This document shows positions 32,189 to 35,290 of a stretch of 35,290 bases of DNA, piece after piece. The DNA is from AP-15 sp036008325. GTDB lineage: Bacteria > Pseudomonadota > Alphaproteobacteria > ATCC43930 > CGMCC-115725. The notes beneath the pieces were generated by a model. That model was not told the origin of the DNA. It ran no database searches and saw only the letters and a program-made list of their open reading frames with translations. The stretch lies in contig DASYNW010000142.1 in the NCBI GenBank assembly GCA_036008325.1, positions 1-35,290 of the forward strand. Direction: 5' to 3'. Position 1 is the stretch's first letter. Each line of letters starts with the position of its first letter. The position numbers and the translations under genes were made by a program.

Positions 32189-32673
32189 GATTCACCTCGA
32201 ACTGACGCTGAATGCGGCGACGCCGATCACCTCGGTGAAAAGGGATGCGAACGGAATCCCGGCGCGACGCGGCCCGACTCAAAATTCCGGTTACCCCCGA
32301 TCTCGAAGGCTACCGCCTCGATATCTGTAGATACGCGGGCCGCCGCGGCAATTTGGCGCAAATGTCGGCACAGGTCGAGCCCGGCGCTTAGATTGCAGGC
32401 CTGCGAACGGCCGCTGTTGGCGCGACAGCGTCCTTTCCGGCATAGATTATCGCCGCCTAGTCGATGTCGTCCGACGCTGCGGCGGCAGCATAAAGAACGC
32501 AACCGAAGCCGGTCTCGGCGAATTTCGCATGACCCAGCTCGGTGCGAGCCCGCCGAAAACCATGATGGCAACCTGCGGCACAGGCAGGGCGGGTGCGATC
32601 TTGGCCAGCTGGTCAGGCGAGGTGGATCCTGTTGACGCCGAGACTATCTCGCCGGCAAGGGCCGCCACGTGAT
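32189..32673. other. Intergenic region between GH13 and ABC-F genes, no confident gene
   Basis: It contains the divergent promoters of the two neighbours. A minus-strand frame (32447-32668) includes ASTGSTSPDQLAKIAPALPVPQ and VAIMVFGG, which faintly recalls a fragment of a cobalamin-binding domain; it is short and I do not claim it. Nothing else recognisable was seen. Confidence 0.4.
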
Positions 32674-34518
32674 ATGTCGTTGGCGATGCCGCTTCCCTTG
32701 CTCCTGATGCAGGAAATCAGCATCACTTTTGGGTTCACACCCCTCTTGGCAGGCGCGGGGGTGGCCGTTGCCGCCGGCGACCGGGTCTGTCTGGTCGGGC
32801 GCAACGGCTCCGGCAAGTCCACGTTGCTGCGCATTGCCGCCGGCTTGGTGCAGCCCGATGCGGGACGCCGCTTCGTCCAGCCCGGGGCCACGATCCGCTA
32901 TCTGCCGCAGGAACCCGATTTGTCGGGGTTCGCCACCGCGCTGGCCTATGTCGAGGCGGGGTTGGGGCCCGGGGCCGAGGGTCACCACCGTGCACTGCAC
33001 CTGCTCAAAGAGCTCGGCCTGACCGGCGATGAAGACCCGGCATCGCTGTCCGGCGGCGAGGCGCGCCGCGCCGCGCTGGCCCGCGTGCTCGCCCCCTCAC
33101 CGGACATCTTGCTTCTCGACGAGCCCACCAACCATCTCGACCTGCCCGGTATCGAGTGGCTGGAGCGCGAACTGGCCGGGATGCATTCGGGCATCGTGCT
33201 GATCAGCCACGACCGACGACTGCTGGAGCGCGTCTCACGCACGACAGTCTGGATCGACCGCTGCATCACCCGGACGCACAACGAGGGGTTCAAGGCGTTC
33301 GAGCCATGGCGCGATGCGCTTCTGGAGCAGGAGGAGAGCGAACACCACAAGCTCGTCCGCAAGATCGCGATGGAGGAGGATTGGCTGCGCTATGGGGTCA
33401 CCGCCCGACGCACGCGCAACCAGAAGCGGCTCGCCGATCTGCAAGCGCTGCGCAGGAAACGGACGGAGCGACGTGCCGCCCAGGGTGCGGTCCGGTTGGA
33501 GGCTGCCCAGGCCGGCTTGTCGGGCCGGCTCGTCATGGTTGCGCAGGGTGTATCGAAATTCTATGGCGGTCGCCCGATCGTGCGCGATTTTTCCGTGGCG
33601 ATCCTGCGCGGCGACCGGGTGGGCATCGTCGGCCCCAATGGCGCCGGCAAGACGACATTGCTCAACCTGTTGACCGGCGCGCTGGCGCCGGATTCCGGCG
33701 AGGTGCGGCTCGGCACCAACCTCGCTCAGGTGACCCTCGACCAGCGACGCGAAAGCCTCGATCCGCGGCAGAGCTTGAGTGGGGCGCTGACCGGCGGCAG
33801 CGGCGACACGGTTACGATCGGCGGCCAGAGCCGGCACGTGGTCGGCTACATGAAGGACTTCCTGTTCCGCCCCGAGCAGGCCCGTACCCCAGTCGGTGTG
33901 CTGTCCGGTGGCGAGCGCGCCCGGCTGACCCTGGCCCGCGCGTTCGCCCGGCCATCCAACCTGCTGGTGCTGGACGAGCCAACCAACGATCTGGATCTGG
34001 AGACGCTGGACCTGCTGCAGGAGCGGCTGGCCGAATATCCCGGCACGGTGCTGCTGGTCAGCCATGACCGCGACTTCATTGATCGCGTGGTGACGTCGGT
34101 CATTGCCGCCGAAGGCAGCGGGCGCTGGATCGAATACGCCGGCGGCTACACCGACATGCTGGCTCAGCGCGCTTCAGCCCATCGTGTGCCGCCTCGAGCA
34201 ACCGCACCGGGGGCAAAGCAACTGCGTAAGCTTACACAGGTCAGAGTGCAATCAGCCGGCCGTCTGCGTCGCATGAGTTTCCAGGATCGGCATGCGCTCG
34301 GTACGCTGCCGGCCCGGATCGCGGCACTACAAACGAATATTGCCGAGCTGAATGGCGTCCTGGCCGATCCGGATCTTTATGCCCGCGATCCGGATCGGTT
34401 CGGCGAAACGATCAAGGCGCTCGCCGTTGCCCGGGACGGGCTGGCGGCAGTCGAAGAGCAGTGGCTGGCCCTGGAAATGCTGCGCGAGGAGATCGATGAT
34501 GGCGAATTGAAGTCCTGA
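32674..34518 (+). CDS. ABC-F family ATPase (Uup-like)
   Basis: A 614-residue soluble protein with two ABC domains and no membrane segments. Domain 1: Walker A GRNGSGKST (43-51), signature LSGGEARRAALAR, Walker B ILLLDEPTNHLDLP. Linker of charged helices (ALLEQEESEHHKLVRKI...RRTRNQKRLADLQALRRKR), the P-site tRNA interaction motif region. Domain 2: GPNGAGKTT, LSGGERARLTLARAF, LLVLDEPTNDLDLET. The C-terminal part (SFQDRHALGTLPARIAALQ onward) is a short coiled coil as in Uup. Such proteins bind ribosomes and influence translation or DNA stability. Start at ATG 32674; 32686 is an alternative, and neither has a strong ribosome binding site. Confidence 0.9.
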   Translation: MSLAMPLPLLLMQEISITFGFTPLLAGAGVAVAAGDRVCLVGRNGSGKSTLLRIAAGLVQPDAGRRFVQPGATIRYLPQEPDLSGFATALAYVEAGLGPGAEGHHRALHLLKELGLTGDEDPASLSGGEARRAALARVLAPSPDILLLDEPTNHLDLPGIEWLERELAGMHSGIVLISHDRRLLERVSRTTVWIDRCITRTHNEGFKAFEPWRDALLEQEESEHHKLVRKIAMEEDWLRYGVTARRTRNQKRLADLQALRRKRTERRAAQGAVRLEAAQAGLSGRLVMVAQGVSKFYGGRPIVRDFSVAILRGDRVGIVGPNGAGKTTLLNLLTGALAPDSGEVRLGTNLAQVTLDQRRESLDPRQSLSGALTGGSGDTVTIGGQSRHVVGYMKDFLFRPEQARTPVGVLSGGERARLTLARAFARPSNLLVLDEPTNDLDLETLDLLQERLAEYPGTVLLVSHDRDFIDRVVTSVIAAEGSGRWIEYAGGYTDMLAQRASAHRVPPRATAPGAKQLRKLTQVRVQSAGRLRRMSFQDRHALGTLPARIAALQTNIAELNGVLADPDLYARDPDRFGETIKALAVARDGLAAVEEQWLALEMLREEIDDGELKS

Positions 34519-34559
34519 TGTTCGTTAACGGCCGGCCGGCTTCTTGCGAGCTATGCTCG

Positions 34560-35290
34560 ACGCGGGTCAAACAAGCGTCTCCATTCGGTGAGCACCGCAG
34601 GCTGGGCTATTTGGTTGATTTGACCTGCGGTGGCGCGTTTCCGGCGGCTCTTTGATCGGCGATGATCTGCTGCAGACACTCGATGCCGTCCCTGGTGAAG
34701 GCGGGCACACCATCCCATGCGCCGGACTGCCTCCAGCGCCAGCGGCGAGATCACACCCGGCGCTTTGCCCTGCGCCGTGCGGCGGGCGTTCGCGGTGAGA
34801 TCGGCCATCTGGAAGAAGGGTCGGCGGGCATGGACCCAGCACGCCGCCTCGACGGGTGTCGTCGCCGTGCAGCCGCGCGGCGGCCAAGACATGTGCCTCA
34901 ACCCGCCGGAGGAGCGGCGCCAGCACCGCGCAGCAGCTACCCACCTGGTCGGCCAGGGTCGACAGGCTGAGCGGGACGCCTGCCCTGGCGTAGCGTTCGG
35001 CCTGGCGATTCAGTGGCTGATGCTGCCCGTACTTCTCAAACAGGATCATCGCCAGCAGGCTGGGACCGGCCCAACCCCTGGCAATCACATGGAACGGTGC
35101 CGGCGCCTGGCTGATCTTCTCGCAGTCGCGGCAGGTGAACTTCTCCCGGACATGCTGGATCACCTTCCACTGCCGCGGGATCACCTCCAGCGTCTCGGTG
35201 ATGTCCTCGCCCAGCTTGCGCAGCCGCGGGCTGCCGCAACATAGGCAGACGGCCGGGCCCGGCTCGACCGCCCGCTCCCGCGGCAGATGC
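34560..35290 (-). pseudogene. IS66 transposase (TnpC) relic with internal deletion, runs off the right edge
   Basis: From the right edge the minus strand reads the N-terminal zinc-finger region (CLCCGSPRLRKLGEDITETL, then REKFTCRDCEKISQAP) and ARGWAGPSLLAMILFEKYGQHQPLNRQ, typical of IS66 TnpC, up to LHGDDT at about 34857. There the text jumps, in another frame, to PVEAACWVHARRPFFQMADL and GVISPLALEAVRR. About 90 residues with part of the DDE active site are missing. The remaining C-terminal third is also absent, but sequence near 34570-34610 resembles the 3' flank of IS66 elements. It cannot be active. Confidence 0.8.

Noticed and set aside
32447..32668. Minus-strand frame resembling part of a cobalamin-binding domain
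   Set aside because: The resemblance is a few residues long, with no diagnostic DxHxxG motif.

Overview
The window is GC-rich DNA with the gene families and insertion-sequence types of an alphaproteobacterium (form I aerobic CO dehydrogenase genes, IS66/IS5/IS630 relics, a glycine-rich autotransporter, paired Baeyer-Villiger-type monooxygenases). I cannot name a genus from sequence alone. No rRNA, tRNA or CRISPR array is visible.

Layout. (1) 1-2340, minus strand: the integrase end of a genomic island. A P4-type tyrosine recombinase is followed by two small, tightly coupled unknown genes; the second runs into a decayed IS5-family element that leaves the window on the left. (2) 2559-12765: a catabolic region. 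It holds an aldo/keto reductase, two flavin monooxygenases with the Baeyer-Villiger fingerprint, an HSL-type esterase, a D-aminoacylase-like amidohydrolase, a divergent IclR regulator, an isochorismatase-fold hydrolase whose usual catalytic Cys is Gly, and an amidohydrolase_2 protein. Ketone to ester by the monooxygenase, then ester to alcohol plus acid by the adjacent esterase, is a coherent inferred route; the substrate is unknown. (3) 12906-19650: a sigma70-like promoter, a 1557-residue autotransporter with a beta-helix repeat array, and a secreted protein of unknown function. (4) 19694-20220: relics of IS66 (orf1/orf2) and IS630. (5) 20345-21622: an MHS-type MFS carrier. (6) 21640-27967, minus strand: a form I CO dehydrogenase operon, coxM-coxS-coxL-coxD-coxE, followed by what looks like a broken coxF start that ends at a 14-base C tract and an IS66 transposase relic. 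A terminator-like hairpin sits between coxL and coxD. (7) 28280-28700: remains of a second xanthine-dehydrogenase-family FAD subunit and Fe-S subunit, abutting a possible IS21 fragment. (8) 29058-35290: a predicted lipoprotein, a cytoplasmic GH13 enzyme, an ABC-F ATPase, and another deleted IS66 transposase at the right edge.

How it works together. The CoxMSL proteins would oxidise CO to CO2 with a Mo-Cu centre; CoxD and CoxE are the maturation ATPase and its VWA partner. The 3' end of the operon appears to have been cut by IS66, so coxF/coxG functions, if needed, must come from elsewhere. The right-hand 15 kb is bracketed and interrupted by IS66 remains and looks like an accessory region assembled by repeated insertions. 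The most interesting points are the cox operon with its internal terminator-like element and IS-cut end, the ghost of a second molybdo-flavoenzyme beside it, and the two-monooxygenase catabolic locus.
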